A stretch of DNA of 64,000 nucleotides from Bacillota bacterium (GCA_029572815.1 JAKPUQ010000014.1:35682-99681), one strand, 5' to 3'; positions 16,697-25,306 are shown, numbered from the stretch's first letter. Made by a program: numbers and translations. The notes: generated by a model from the letters alone, not told the origin.

Positions 16697-17143
16697 ATGA
16701 GCAAGGTTCTGACTACCTGTTTCCGCTTCAATATGGACAACCCCGAACACGCTAAGGCGTGGGACTATCTCCACAACTTCGACAAGGACAAGATTAAGTC
16801 CACGAATGTGGCGGCGATCACAGCGGTCAATGACTACTTCGACCGTATGGGAAGACTTGCTGACGATCCGTACTTTGAGACCCGTCAGCGTGAGGAGCGT
16901 TTTGTGGAGCAGATCGTTTCGGAGGTCGGCAAGGCATTCATTGCTGAAATGCCGAAGTTCCTTGCAAGCCTGATGCTGAGTCTGAACAGGGGCTACCCGA
17001 TGCAGGCTGTCCCTGTAGAAACGGAGAACAGCAGAGGATATGCCGAGGACGGCAATCCGAGTGCCGCCGAGGGCTTTGGAAACGCTGACAACAGCGAAAA
17101 TGCCGATTATTCGGGTATTGATTTCGATTTTATCGGCGGTTGA
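16697..17143 (+). CDS. Candidate ParR-like adaptor following ParM
   Basis: A 148-residue protein starting MSKVLTTCFRFNMDNPEHAKAW. The ATG at 16697 has AAGGAGG upstream, inside the parM 3' end. The N-terminal part up to about residue 85 is helical and charged, including a possible ribbon-helix-helix-like start; the C-terminal third is acidic and Gly/Asn-rich and probably disordered. I recognise no ParR by sequence, but ParR proteins are poorly conserved and always adjoin parM, so the call rests on position and size. Confidence 0.6.
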   Translation: MSKVLTTCFRFNMDNPEHAKAWDYLHNFDKDKIKSTNVAAITAVNDYFDRMGRLADDPYFETRQREERFVEQIVSEVGKAFIAEMPKFLASLMLSLNRGYPMQAVPVETENSRGYAEDGNPSAAEGFGNADNSENADYSGIDFDFIGG

Positions 17144-17264
17144 TATTACTTGAAACAGCTTTACCGCCGTACATATATCGGAGTGTTACAACAACAGCAA
17201 CAAACCAATAGACAAGGGAAGAATCAGAGAAATAATGCAAAAATGCCCGATAGCATTTTATGCG

Positions 17265-17480
17265 AAAAAAGAAATCCTGCAAATATCACAGAGGAATTTG
17301 CAGGATCGAGCGCCTAACGCCAGTTTGGCGAGGCTTAAATTCGATACGGAGATCGAAAGTCTTGCAGGAACAAGACCACGCCCGTCGTAGGATTGCGCCG
17401 GGCAGGAACAAGACCACGCCCGTCGTAGGATTGCGCCGGGCTGGTAGTACCAATGTAGTGACACATTGGTCTCCCAGCTC
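17265..17480. other. oriT-like region upstream of mobC and relaxase
   Basis: The 400-base gap between 17143 and 17542 contains no gene. It holds CGCCA-GTT-TGGCG (17317-17329), two perfect 38-bp tandem repeats (17365-17440) and an 8-bp hairpin ACCAATGT/ACATTGGT with a 6-base loop (17450-17471). Transfer origins normally sit directly upstream of mobC, and hairpins next to direct repeats are typical. The nic site was not located. Confidence 0.6.
17365..17440. repeat. Perfect 38-bp tandem duplication
   Basis: Positions 17365-17402 and 17403-17440 are identical. Each unit starts CAGGAACAAGACC and ends GCGCCGGG. It lies in the oriT-like region. Confidence 0.9.
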
Positions 17481-17541
17481 AAAGAGGTTCCCCCTCCGAG
17501 ACCTTCCCCTAAGAGCCGCACAGCGGCAGAAAGGAGCAACT

Positions 17542-17895
17542 ATGCCAAATCGCAAACGCTATCACTCTATCAGTCTGAAACTGACTGATGAGGAGTATCA
17601 GCTTTGGAACACCAAACATGAAGCAAGCGGTCTGAGCAAGACTGACTATCTGATGCAGGCTATCCGCAATAGCGAGGTGCGTGTGTATTCCATTGAGGAG
17701 AGCATTGCACCTATCGTCCATGAGATCAGGAAGATCGGTACGAACCTCAATCAGCTTGCCTACTTTTCCAATATCGGGCAGGAATATCATGTCCGTGCGG
17801 AGATCGAAGCTATCCGCAAGACCAATGACAGAGTTATGGGGCAGCTCTCCGATTTTCTGAATGACCCGAAGTTCAGCATCAAGGGCAGTAAATAA
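17542..17895 (+). CDS. mobC: MobC-like relaxosome protein
   Basis: A 117-residue protein with an N-terminal ribbon-helix-helix-like segment (ISLKLTDEEYQLWNTKHEASGLSKTDYLMQAI) and a C-terminal region IGTNLNQLAYFSN characteristic of MobC (PF05713). MobC proteins bind oriT and help the relaxase open the strand. ATG is preceded by AAAGGAG. It overlaps the relaxase start by one base (TAATG), the usual mobC-mobA coupling. Confidence 0.88.
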   Translation: MPNRKRYHSISLKLTDEEYQLWNTKHEASGLSKTDYLMQAIRNSEVRVYSIEESIAPIVHEIRKIGTNLNQLAYFSNIGQEYHVRAEIEAIRKTNDRVMGQLSDFLNDPKFSIKGSK

Positions 17896-19196
17896 TGTTC
17901 GGCAATGTGAAAGTCAATTATAACCCCTGCAAATCCAAAGTGGCAGTGGAGCGCACAGCGCACTACATTTTGGGAAAGCTGCCTCAGCAGATCAAGGACG
18001 GAGTTATAAAAACAGCCCCGAACTTATATTGGGGCATTAACTGTGATCGTGATAATTTTCCGAGAGATGTTATGATGACGAGAAAACTGTTCGGCAAGCG
18101 CAATTCGGGCAATGCGAACCTTTCTTATCAGATCTCGATTTCATTCTCTCCAGATGACAGGGACAAACTCACCAACGAAGAAGTTTTCAGGATAGCGAAA
18201 GACTTCGCTGAGAAGTTTTTTCAGGGCTACGAAGTGCTGTTCGCTGTTCATATCGACAAGCCCCATCCTCACGCACATTTTCTGGTCGGAAACTGCCACA
18301 CCGTCACGGGGAAGGCGTTCCGCCGCAACGAGAGAGATCTTTATAATATGTGTGAGTACCTGGGCGAACAATGCCAGAAACGTGGGCTTACTCACTCTAT
18401 GCGTAAAGATTATTATAATCACGATCTTGACGACAGCCCCGATAAGGAAACTTTTGCCGAAAAGCAGATGAAAGCCAAAGGCAAGGAGACGTTCAAGGAT
18501 GAACTGAGAGAGGTCATTCGTATCGAGTGTGCTGACCCGAACAACAGGACTTTAGAAGATGTGGTAGCCGCCCTCATGAAGCATTATCATGTGGAGTGTC
18601 GTGTCAAGGGCAACACCATATCCTACCGTCACCCGAACTTTACCGACAAAAGCGGTAAACTTGTCTCGGTCAGGGGCAGTAAGCTGGGTGATAAATATAC
18701 AGTAAAGGGAATAAATTATGAGCTTGGAAAGAATCAACGAGAACGTGAAGCCGACAGAGCCGAAGGCCTCGCAGCCGACAGTACAAGAACCGCAGACAGA
18801 ATCCAAACAGCAAACGGCGGTCTTTACACGGGAACAGATGATAAAAGAAGCGGAGCGTATCCACAGGGAGTACGAACAATCACGCAAGGCACAGAGACAG
18901 GGGGCAGCAGTAATGGAATCTCAGAAACCGCACAAGCAGGAAACACCGCTTCCGGAATTGGACGCAATCGAAACGAGAGTTCGGGAAATGGCGGAGGAGA
19001 TTGGAGTCTCCTCGGTGGACGCACAGAGGGACGAGAGGGTTCTTCTTCTGGTAACGGCAACGCTAAAGATGTGCCAACTTTTGAAGAACTATTCGACAGC
19101 TATAAGCGCCGAAATACAAAGGTTGTCCGAACATCAGATGCAGAACCTGAGCCTGCAAGAGCAGTACGCAAAAAGCGTCAGGACAGAGGTCGCTGA
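17895..19196 (+). CDS. HUH relaxase (MobP-type), C-terminal region overprinted
   Basis: A 433-residue mobilization nuclease. The relaxase domain occupies about residues 1-260, with the metal-binding HUH signature in HIDKPHPHAHFLVGN (about 118-132) and an upstream conserved RTAHYILG in which Tyr could be catalytic. It nicks oriT and leads the strand into the recipient. From about residue 275 the sequence becomes low-complexity, rich in Gly, Ser, Thr and Asn, exactly where a second gene (18718-19479) is encoded in another frame. No coupling protein is present on the element. Confidence 0.9.
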   Translation: MFGNVKVNYNPCKSKVAVERTAHYILGKLPQQIKDGVIKTAPNLYWGINCDRDNFPRDVMMTRKLFGKRNSGNANLSYQISISFSPDDRDKLTNEEVFRIAKDFAEKFFQGYEVLFAVHIDKPHPHAHFLVGNCHTVTGKAFRRNERDLYNMCEYLGEQCQKRGLTHSMRKDYYNHDLDDSPDKETFAEKQMKAKGKETFKDELREVIRIECADPNNRTLEDVVAALMKHYHVECRVKGNTISYRHPNFTDKSGKLVSVRGSKLGDKYTVKGINYELGKNQREREADRAEGLAADSTRTADRIQTANGGLYTGTDDKRSGAYPQGVRTITQGTETGGSSNGISETAQAGNTASGIGRNRNESSGNGGGDWSLLGGRTEGREGSSSGNGNAKDVPTFEELFDSYKRRNTKVVRTSDAEPEPARAVRKKRQDRGR

Positions 19197-19479
19197 CAGC
19201 GTTTACAACATCTATCATCAGGTCAAGATGCAGGAGAAAGAAGCCATCAACGAGCTGATGCAGTATGTGCAGGCAAACAGCGATCAAATGGAGAAGGATA
19301 TTACCGCCTGTGCAGGCAAAGTAAAATCGGCGACCGAAGCCGCCGAAAAAACATCAATTCAGATCAGCAAGTCGGTGAAGCGTTTCTGCACCGTCAGGAC
19401 GATTGGCGATCTTCTGTACTATGCCGCACCTGTTGCGGTAGTGATAGATGTGCTGCTGAGATTGTTTGATTTTATCTGA
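18718..19479 (+). CDS. MobB-like coiled-coil membrane protein overlapping the relaxase gene
   Basis: A 253-residue protein encoded in a different frame from the relaxase and overlapping its last 479 bases. It starts MSLERINENVKPTEPK, has a Gln/Glu-rich disordered N-terminus, then long amphipathic helices (about 80-215) predicted to form coiled coils, and ends with one hydrophobic segment (LLYYAAPVAVVIDVLLRLF) that could anchor it in the membrane. The size, order and topology recall MobB proteins of ColE1-type mobilization regions, whose genes also overlap mobA out of frame. Homology is not shown; the likeness is in layout. The reading frame stays open for 254 codons, which argues that it is real. 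Confidence 0.8.
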   Translation: MSLERINENVKPTEPKASQPTVQEPQTESKQQTAVFTREQMIKEAERIHREYEQSRKAQRQGAAVMESQKPHKQETPLPELDAIETRVREMAEEIGVSSVDAQRDERVLLLVTATLKMCQLLKNYSTAISAEIQRLSEHQMQNLSLQEQYAKSVRTEVADSVYNIYHQVKMQEKEAINELMQYVQANSDQMEKDITACAGKVKSATEAAEKTSIQISKSVKRFCTVRTIGDLLYYAAPVAVVIDVLLRLFDFI

Positions 19480-21411
19480 TCACTCGTCATTCAAGCCGAA
19501 AATCTCAGCATCATCTTCCTCCGATACAATGAATGATCTGATAAGCGGATCCGATGGCGGCTCCTTGCCGTCCTCATGAGCGTGCCAGCGAGGATTGGTC
19601 TCTGTTTTTTCAAGAGTCTGCTTGATAAGATCAAAGTTTTCGCTGTCCTTGAAACGCTCAAAAAATTGAGCCTTGTCCGCCTGGTACAGCAGGCGGTGTT
19701 TGAAAATGTTCTTGTTATAGTTCATAGCCAAGCAGCTCATAGCCATATCTGTGCTGAAATTGCTTTCGATCTTGAAGTAAAACTGAAACAGCAGATGATA
19801 TGCAACAAAAACATCACTTTCGATCATCGTTAGATATTTCAAGGGTGAAATTCTATCAGCAATCTCAGCAAGTACTTCTTTGGGAGCTTCGCTTGTATCC
19901 GTAGAGAACAAAGTCTCACCGAACGCAAGCATTTCTTCGGGGTTGATCTTATAATCGGCTTCAACGAGCTTGCGTACAATAGAAGTTATGGAGATCGTAC
20001 CGTCAGAGTTATCATGGATAAAGCCGAGGTCGATCAGCTTGTCTATCTCTGTGAAATCAATAAGCCTTGTCAATTTCTGAAACAACATTTTCGGAACACC
20101 CGATTCGGGCATGAAACGCATATATGACAGAACATATTTATCGGTAACAGTGAGGTCTGCCTTTCTGAACAGGCTTTCAATGTGACGATAGTGTGTGTCG
20201 GTCTTAGGCTTACGGTCTTTATTAGCAGGGATTCTTGCTTTCATATTCTTGATTCCTCCTACAAGGGCATCTGCACAGGTATCGGGCGTGTCGGTTCCTC
20301 TTTTCATGGAACGGGCACACAGCTCCAATGAAAACGGATATTTATCTGTTATCAACGCAAGACGGTGCATTTTGAATTTTACATCAGGATCATTCTCATC
20401 AAACGGATAAAACTGCTTTATCAGATCATATGATTCACGGAATGTCCTGAACTCTGTCAGGTCATATACAGTAAAATCATCGTCATAGTGAGAATAGGAA
20501 ATGAAAATAACATCACATTCCAATTCAAGAAGGTCAGGCAGTTTGGAGTCACGGTCGGCAGGAACATTATAGTTGTCGATGATAAGCAGAAGATTTTTCC
20601 CAAATGCCGACAGAAGTTCGAGGTTTTCTTCATAGAGCGCTTCAATGTCACTGCGGACAAATGCCATATTCGGCAGAACATTCGCAATCATATCTGCTAT
20701 GCCGCGATATTCATTGTAATTATAATATCCGATATGAGCATACTCCGAAGCATACTTTTGCGCATAAGTGCGGACAAGCTCGCTCTTGCCGACACCGGCA
20801 ACACCTGTCAGAAACACCTTGCCTTCATTCTGTACCAGCGTGTGCAGCTCGTCAAGTTCCTTTTCACGTCCGGTGAAATACTTTGGTGGTGCTTTGGGTT
20901 TAGCTTTTGAAAACAAACCGTCCGAATTGCTGTTCGTATCATAGTAGTAATCCGCATACCAATACTTATCAACCTTATAATAAGGACGGTATGCGGCAAT
21001 AGTCACGGCAGTATAGAACACTTCCGCAAGATGTTCATCATCGGAGTGTTCACGGGAATTATTCAAAGCAAACTGCTTTTTATATGGCTTGGAAATAAGC
21101 GGATCATTGATGATAAGGTCAAAGAATGAAACGTGGAGCTGCGGCTTGTCAAGGATATATTTCAGCATACCTTTAATATCACCGAGCAGTACAGACTTAT
21201 CCTTTCGCACATAAAAATCCGTGATATTAGAGGATAACGTGCGAGTGCCTTTATTCAGCTTTGACGGTTCTGAACGGTCATATTCCGGACTGGTCGGATC
21301 GTTAAAATAGGACTTGAACAGCATATCCACCAATGCCTGATAGGTGCCCACAGACGATGATACAAGCTGTTTATACAGAATGGCGATCACGGTTTTGATA
21401 TCACAGTTCAT
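19480..21411 (-). CDS. STAND/NB-ARC-type NTPase, candidate defence sensor
   Basis: A 643-residue protein with a central STAND ATPase: YFTGREKELDELHTLV leads into Walker A FLTGVAGVGKSELVRTYA (about 195-212) and Walker B NLLLIIDNYNV (about 270-280); a winged-helix-like part follows (about 400-490). The N-terminal 175 residues are not a domain I recognise and could be the effector; the C-terminal helices may sense ligand. Many anti-phage STAND proteins share this plan. It is a single gene inserted between the mobilization and replication modules, opposite to both, which marks it as cargo. Start supported by AAAGGGG ahead of ATG. Confidence 0.82.
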   Translation of the reverse strand: MNCDIKTVIAILYKQLVSSSVGTYQALVDMLFKSYFNDPTSPEYDRSEPSKLNKGTRTLSSNITDFYVRKDKSVLLGDIKGMLKYILDKPQLHVSFFDLIINDPLISKPYKKQFALNNSREHSDDEHLAEVFYTAVTIAAYRPYYKVDKYWYADYYYDTNSNSDGLFSKAKPKAPPKYFTGREKELDELHTLVQNEGKVFLTGVAGVGKSELVRTYAQKYASEYAHIGYYNYNEYRGIADMIANVLPNMAFVRSDIEALYEENLELLSAFGKNLLLIIDNYNVPADRDSKLPDLLELECDVIFISYSHYDDDFTVYDLTEFRTFRESYDLIKQFYPFDENDPDVKFKMHRLALITDKYPFSLELCARSMKRGTDTPDTCADALVGGIKNMKARIPANKDRKPKTDTHYRHIESLFRKADLTVTDKYVLSYMRFMPESGVPKMLFQKLTRLIDFTEIDKLIDLGFIHDNSDGTISITSIVRKLVEADYKINPEEMLAFGETLFSTDTSEAPKEVLAEIADRISPLKYLTMIESDVFVAYHLLFQFYFKIESNFSTDMAMSCLAMNYNKNIFKHRLLYQADKAQFFERFKDSENFDLIKQTLEKTETNPRWHAHEDGKEPPSDPLIRSFIVSEEDDAEIFGLNDE

Positions 21412-21490
21412 ACGGCAGCCCCTTTCAATAATATTCCAATATAATTATAGCACAAAGCTATATCAAATTCAAGTATCAGGAGGTCACGAA

Positions 21491-22087
21491 ATGACTATTT
21501 TCGACGATATAAAAGAGCTTGTCGATGTGCCAACGGCAGCTCACAGTTATGGTGTCGAGGTACACCGAGGAAACATGGCGCTCTGCCCGTTCCACAGGGA
21601 GAGAACGCCGTCCTGCAAGCTGTATGCCGACCACTATTATTGTTTCGGCTGTCAGGCACACGGCGATGTGATAAAGCTGGTGCAGGAGCTTTTCAGCTTG
21701 TCAGCCATTGAATCGGTGAAACAGCTCAACACGGATTTTGGTCTTGGTTTGTATGTGGACAAACCTCCAGACATGGAAGCAGTGGCACGCAGGCGCAGGG
21801 AGATCGCCGAGCGTAAGGCAGAGAAAGCGAGGGTGGAGCATATGTATGATGTTCTGCTCAGGTACTTCACTTTGCTGGACAAGTACAAAATGCGCTATGC
21901 TCCGACTTCTCCCGATGATGAAACGGACAGGCGGTTTGTATACGCTTTGCAGAATATCGGCTATGCGGAGTATATGCTTGAAGCCTTCAACCGCTATAAC
22001 AAAGAACAACAGGCAGAAGTTAAACCGGAGGTAGACAGGATTGAGAGAGAATACAAACGATGTATCGAAGAATGGGGAGAAGGTTAA
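21491..22087 (+). CDS. CHC2 zinc-finger primase-like protein
   Basis: A 198-residue protein with the DnaG-type CHC2 zinc finger complete: CPFHRERTPSC (about 35-45) and YYCFGCQAHGDVI (about 51-63). The catalytic TOPRIM part of full primases is absent; the rest is helical. With the SF3 helicase encoded next, it would prime replication or complementary-strand synthesis of the element. The ATG at 21491 follows AGGAGG closely; the frame upstream to 21344 lies over the STAND promoter region and is not used. It overlaps the next gene by 47 bases. Confidence 0.88.
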   Translation: MTIFDDIKELVDVPTAAHSYGVEVHRGNMALCPFHRERTPSCKLYADHYYCFGCQAHGDVIKLVQELFSLSAIESVKQLNTDFGLGLYVDKPPDMEAVARRRREIAERKAEKARVEHMYDVLLRYFTLLDKYKMRYAPTSPDDETDRRFVYALQNIGYAEYMLEAFNRYNKEQQAEVKPEVDRIEREYKRCIEEWGEG

Positions 22088-23441
22088 GACAGCCGCTTCA
22101 CCTGAAAAGAAAAAGCAGGAACGTGACGGTCTGAACTCTGTTCAGACACCCGACTGGATGCTCGATAAAACTACGGTCAACGAGCTGAAATTCTGCAAGC
22201 TGTTCACGCAGAAGCACCCCATGAAGTGCATTGGCGGACGGTTCTTCGACTATGACGGTCTGGTGGATGAGAACGCTCTGGGCAACGAAGTATATCGTAT
22301 GCTCCGTCAGGGTGTGTGGATAGGGTTTTCAAAAAAGGTTGTGCAGATCATGGACGCTCTCAGGCTCTATACATACAGTGCGCCTCTGACACCCGACCTG
22401 AACTTTATCCATGTGCAGAATGGAAAGCTCGACCTAAATGGCAACTTCTATCCTCACAAGGAGTTCTGCACCAACCGCCTGAACATCTGCTATGACCCGA
22501 ATATCCGAAACGGTGCTTATTATCCCGAACAGTTCATGACGTTTCTGTTGGAACTGCTTACACCGGAAGATGTGGTAACTTTGCAGGAGTATCTCGGCTA
22601 TCTGCTGATACCCTCCACAAAAGGGCAGAAGATGATGTTCCTCATAGGTCAGGGCGGTGAGGGCAAGAGCCGCATCGGCATCGTTCTTCGGGAGATATTC
22701 ATGGACAATATGCTGACGGGGAATGTCCACCGCATCGAGAACGACCGCTTTTTTCGTTATAACCTGAAAGACCGTCTGCTGATGGTGGACGATGATATGC
22801 AGATGCAGGCGCTGTCCTCCACGGGATATATCAAGAACCTCGTCACCGCCGAAACGCCTATTGACGTTGAAGCGAAAGGCAAGCAGAGCGAGCAGGCACT
22901 CCTGTACACAAGGTTATTGTGCTTCGGCAACGGCAGTCCGAAAACGCTGTATGACAAGAGCAAGGGCTTTTCACGGCGAATGATAATCCTCACCACCTTG
23001 CCGCCACCCGAAAAGCGAATCATTGACCCCTACATCGCCGAGAAATTCATCGCCGAGAAACAGAAGATATTCTGCTGGATGTATGACGGACTGCTGAGAC
23101 TTCTCGCCAACAATTACCGCTTCACGATCTCCGACAGGGCAAGGCAGAACGTCATGGAGACTATGGAGGACAACTGCAATATCACGGAGTTTCTGGAAGA
23201 TACGGACAGGGTGCAGTATGGGGAGAATCTGCGAGTGGCTTCATCGGTGCTGTATGAAAGTTACTACCATTGGTGCGAGGACAATGCCCTCACAGCCCTG
23301 AAACGTGAAACTTTTGTATCATGGCTCAGGCAGAATGAAGCGACGTATCATATCAAGTATGACCTCAATATTCCGAGTGGGAGCAGTCATGTCCGAGGAT
23401 TCAAGGGCATTGCGTTAAAGTTTAAGTCAAGTACCTATTAA
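22041..23441 (+). CDS. D5/P4-type SF3 replicative helicase
   Basis: A 466-residue phage/plasmid primase-helicase C-terminal type protein. Walker A is FLIGQGGEGKSRIG (about 200-213), Walker B LLMVDDDMQ and motif C LLCFGNGSPK (about 291-300), which together define superfamily 3. The N-terminal D5_N-like region precedes them. The start is probably the TTG at 22041, with GGAGG 9 bases before it, inside the primase gene. Together with the CHC2 protein it makes a replication module, and the repeat array directly downstream could be its origin. Confidence 0.85.
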   Translation: MRENTNDVSKNGEKVKTAASPEKKKQERDGLNSVQTPDWMLDKTTVNELKFCKLFTQKHPMKCIGGRFFDYDGLVDENALGNEVYRMLRQGVWIGFSKKVVQIMDALRLYTYSAPLTPDLNFIHVQNGKLDLNGNFYPHKEFCTNRLNICYDPNIRNGAYYPEQFMTFLLELLTPEDVVTLQEYLGYLLIPSTKGQKMMFLIGQGGEGKSRIGIVLREIFMDNMLTGNVHRIENDRFFRYNLKDRLLMVDDDMQMQALSSTGYIKNLVTAETPIDVEAKGKQSEQALLYTRLLCFGNGSPKTLYDKSKGFSRRMIILTTLPPPEKRIIDPYIAEKFIAEKQKIFCWMYDGLLRLLANNYRFTISDRARQNVMETMEDNCNITEFLEDTDRVQYGENLRVASSVLYESYYHWCEDNALTALKRETFVSWLRQNEATYHIKYDLNIPSGSSHVRGFKGIALKFKSSTY

Positions 23442-23442
23442 G

Positions 23443-23601
23443 GCGTGTAAGCGTGTAAAGCCCATAATTGCGAACTTTTTGCCGTGTATACAGGACGTGT
23501 GATCGCAGAAAAGGCGTGTAGGACACACGCTGTCAGACACTTTACACGGCATAGGTACACGCTTAAACCGGCGTATTTGCGCCGTTTACACGGGTACACG
23601 C
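23443..23601. repeat. Symmetric iteron array, candidate replication origin
   Basis: About ten heptamers: GCGTGTA-like copies at 23443, 23451, 23482, 23494 and 23514 on the plus strand, then inverted TACACGC-like copies at 23523, 23543, 23556, 23587 and 23595. Several are exact and some have one mismatch. The change of orientation near 23521 gives two-fold symmetry. An open frame runs through it but its likely start is at 23649. Confidence 0.75.
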
Positions 23602-23648
23602 CATTTTATCAAGTTGTTTATGTTCCGAAAAATAAAGGAGGAAAAAGA

Positions 23649-23864
23649 ATGGAGAAAGTTCTTTACACAGTCAAAGAGGTATCGCAGATACTTCACACAA
23701 ACCCGTCCTATGTTTATCAGCTCATCAATACAGGGCTGCTGCCTGTTCTGAAGCTGGGCTCATATAAGGTTCGACACGAAGCTCTGATGAAGTTTCTGTC
23801 CGAATACGAGGGCTATGACCTTTCCGACCCGAAGAATGTGGAGAAGCTCACCGCAACGGCATAA
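23649..23864 (+). CDS. xis: Excisionase-like winged-helix protein
   Basis: A 71-residue DNA-binding protein starting MEKVLYTVKEVSQILHTNPS. The pattern TVKEVSQIL...SYVYQLINTGLLPVLKLGSYKVRHEALMKFL is that of the MerR-like helix-turn-helix used by excisionases. Start chosen at 23649 because AAAGGAGG precedes it. It lies convergent to the integrase gene and directly after the iteron-like array, so it could regulate both excision and the origin. Confidence 0.85.
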   Translation: MEKVLYTVKEVSQILHTNPSYVYQLINTGLLPVLKLGSYKVRHEALMKFLSEYEGYDLSDPKNVEKLTATA

Positions 23865-23869
23865 AAACT

Positions 23870-23904
23870 GAGGATAGCATCATGAAAAGGTGCTATCCTC
23901 TTTT
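23870..23904. terminator. Bidirectional terminator between xis and int
   Basis: GAGGATAGCA and TGCTATCCTC form a perfect 10-bp stem with an 11-base loop, followed by TTTT on the plus strand and a run of T after the stem on the minus strand. Confidence 0.85.
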
Positions 23905-23908
23905 ATGT

Positions 23909-25096
23909 TTATTTGAACACATCTTCCAGCGCTCTCTTGCTCAGCTCTGCCTGATTCTGCGTCAGATGATTGTAGATGTCCATGGTAACGCTGATGTTTT
24001 TGTGACCCAATCTCTCCTGTACATATTTAATAGGAAGCCCAGCTTCAAGCAGACGGGTGCAGTGTGTATGGCGCAGGGAATGGAATGTGAACGCAGGATA
24101 GAATTTGTGTATGACCTGACTTGTATGCTGTATCGTTCTCGGCTGAATGAAGCCGCCGTTTTCATATACATTTACAAAGTCTATCACGTTGCCACTGCTT
24201 TCGTTGATGCCGAGTTCCTCATCGTAATAAATCAGCGAGTATTCATCGGCATAGTATTCCTTTGCTCGTATCTGTTTTTCCTGCATTTCTTTCAGCAGTT
24301 CCACGATGGTTTCATCTATATCTATCGTTCTGCTTGAATTGTACTTCGGCGGAGTCAGATACCAGAACTTCTTCTCTAAATCCCATTGAAGCTGTTTATT
24401 GATCGTGACCGTCCTGTCAGCGAAATTCACGTTATCCCATGTGATCGCAAAGGCTTCACCGAGACGCATACCGCAGTGATAAGCGAACATCAGCGGAAGG
24501 TAGGTGGAACTGCCTTTCGGAAAACGCACAAATATCTCGTCTATAATATCCTTTTCGATGACCTCACGCTTATACTGTGACGAACGGTAATTGGTGCGTG
24601 AGCCTTTGGGTATCTTCACATACGCCATAGGCGAGGTTTTCAGATAGTGAAGCGGCTGTACAGCATAGTTCAGGCTGCTTGACAGCACACCCTTGATGCC
24701 GATGACGGTATTCTTGCTGTAACCGTTAGCGACCATATCGTTGATCAGCTTCTGGAGCTGTTCCGCCGTGATCGTAGCAAGACGATACTTGCCGATCTTC
24801 GGAGATATATGAAGCCTGATATACTTTTTATAGTTAGCAACAGTTGTTGGTTTCAGATTTGGGATACAGTACATCTCGATCCAGTAGTTGAGGTAGTCGT
24901 GCATGGAAAGTTCGGAAGGCGTGTTCACTGTGCCTGCGGTCTGGTATTCGTGCATAGCCTTGACACCCTCGCTGACCGCTTCAGCCTTTGTGTTGAAACC
25001 GCCCTTGCTGATACGCTTTCGCTTGCCGTCCATCTTGGCTATCTCAAAGTAGTATTCCCATTTCTTTCCACGCTTGCGAGCGTTGATATCTGCCAT
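23909..25096 (-). CDS. int: Tn916-type tyrosine integrase
   Basis: A 395-residue tyrosine recombinase that integrates and excises the element. Residues about 1-55 form the arm-binding domain, about 65-165 the SAM-like core-binding domain, and about 175-395 the catalytic domain. The catalytic residues are visible: Arg in CGMRLGEAF, His-x-x-Arg in FHSLRHTHCTRLL, His in LGHKNISVTM and the nucleophile Tyr in MDIYNHLT. All are intact, so it should be active. It reads inwards from the right end, next to the ATTTGTCACCC arm sites and attR. Confidence 0.95.
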   Translation of the reverse strand: MADINARKRGKKWEYYFEIAKMDGKRKRISKGGFNTKAEAVSEGVKAMHEYQTAGTVNTPSELSMHDYLNYWIEMYCIPNLKPTTVANYKKYIRLHISPKIGKYRLATITAEQLQKLINDMVANGYSKNTVIGIKGVLSSSLNYAVQPLHYLKTSPMAYVKIPKGSRTNYRSSQYKREVIEKDIIDEIFVRFPKGSSTYLPLMFAYHCGMRLGEAFAITWDNVNFADRTVTINKQLQWDLEKKFWYLTPPKYNSSRTIDIDETIVELLKEMQEKQIRAKEYYADEYSLIYYDEELGINESSGNVIDFVNVYENGGFIQPRTIQHTSQVIHKFYPAFTFHSLRHTHCTRLLEAGLPIKYVQERLGHKNISVTMDIYNHLTQNQAELSKRALEDVFK

Positions 25097-25146
25097 AAGA
25101 TCACCCTCATTTATTATAGCGCACCACCCCCGAAAAAGTCAAGCAT

Positions 25147-25168
25147 TTTTGTCACCCATTTGTCACCC
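25147..25168. other. Integrase arm-type sites, right end
   Basis: TTTTGTCACCC and ATTTGTCACCC in tandem, matching the pair at 4118-4139 in the same orientation, about 50 bases upstream of the integrase start. Confidence 0.7.
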
Positions 25169-25306
25169 AAAAATAAATTTTTGTGAGTAAAACGCCGTCA
25201 AAATAGATTTTGATAAATTTCAGACAATGCGTTATAACGGCGTAGTTACGGGCTTTTCTCGTCATTGCAAGTCGTTCTCTGTAACAGTAAATTTTTTTGA
25301 CATTGC

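Noticed and set aside
15736..16740. 334-codon minus-strand open frame opposite parM
   Set aside because: Antisense shadow of an actin-like ATPase with all nucleotide motifs; no start signal.
17365..17440. Tandem 38-bp repeats as a CRISPR array
   Set aside because: Only two directly abutting units without spacers, and no cas genes nearby; it fits an oriT-type repeat.
23443..23601. Iteron cluster as coding sequence of a longer Xis protein
   Set aside because: An open frame starts at 23484, but the only ribosome site (AAAGGAGG) is before 23649, and the repeats explain the sequence better.
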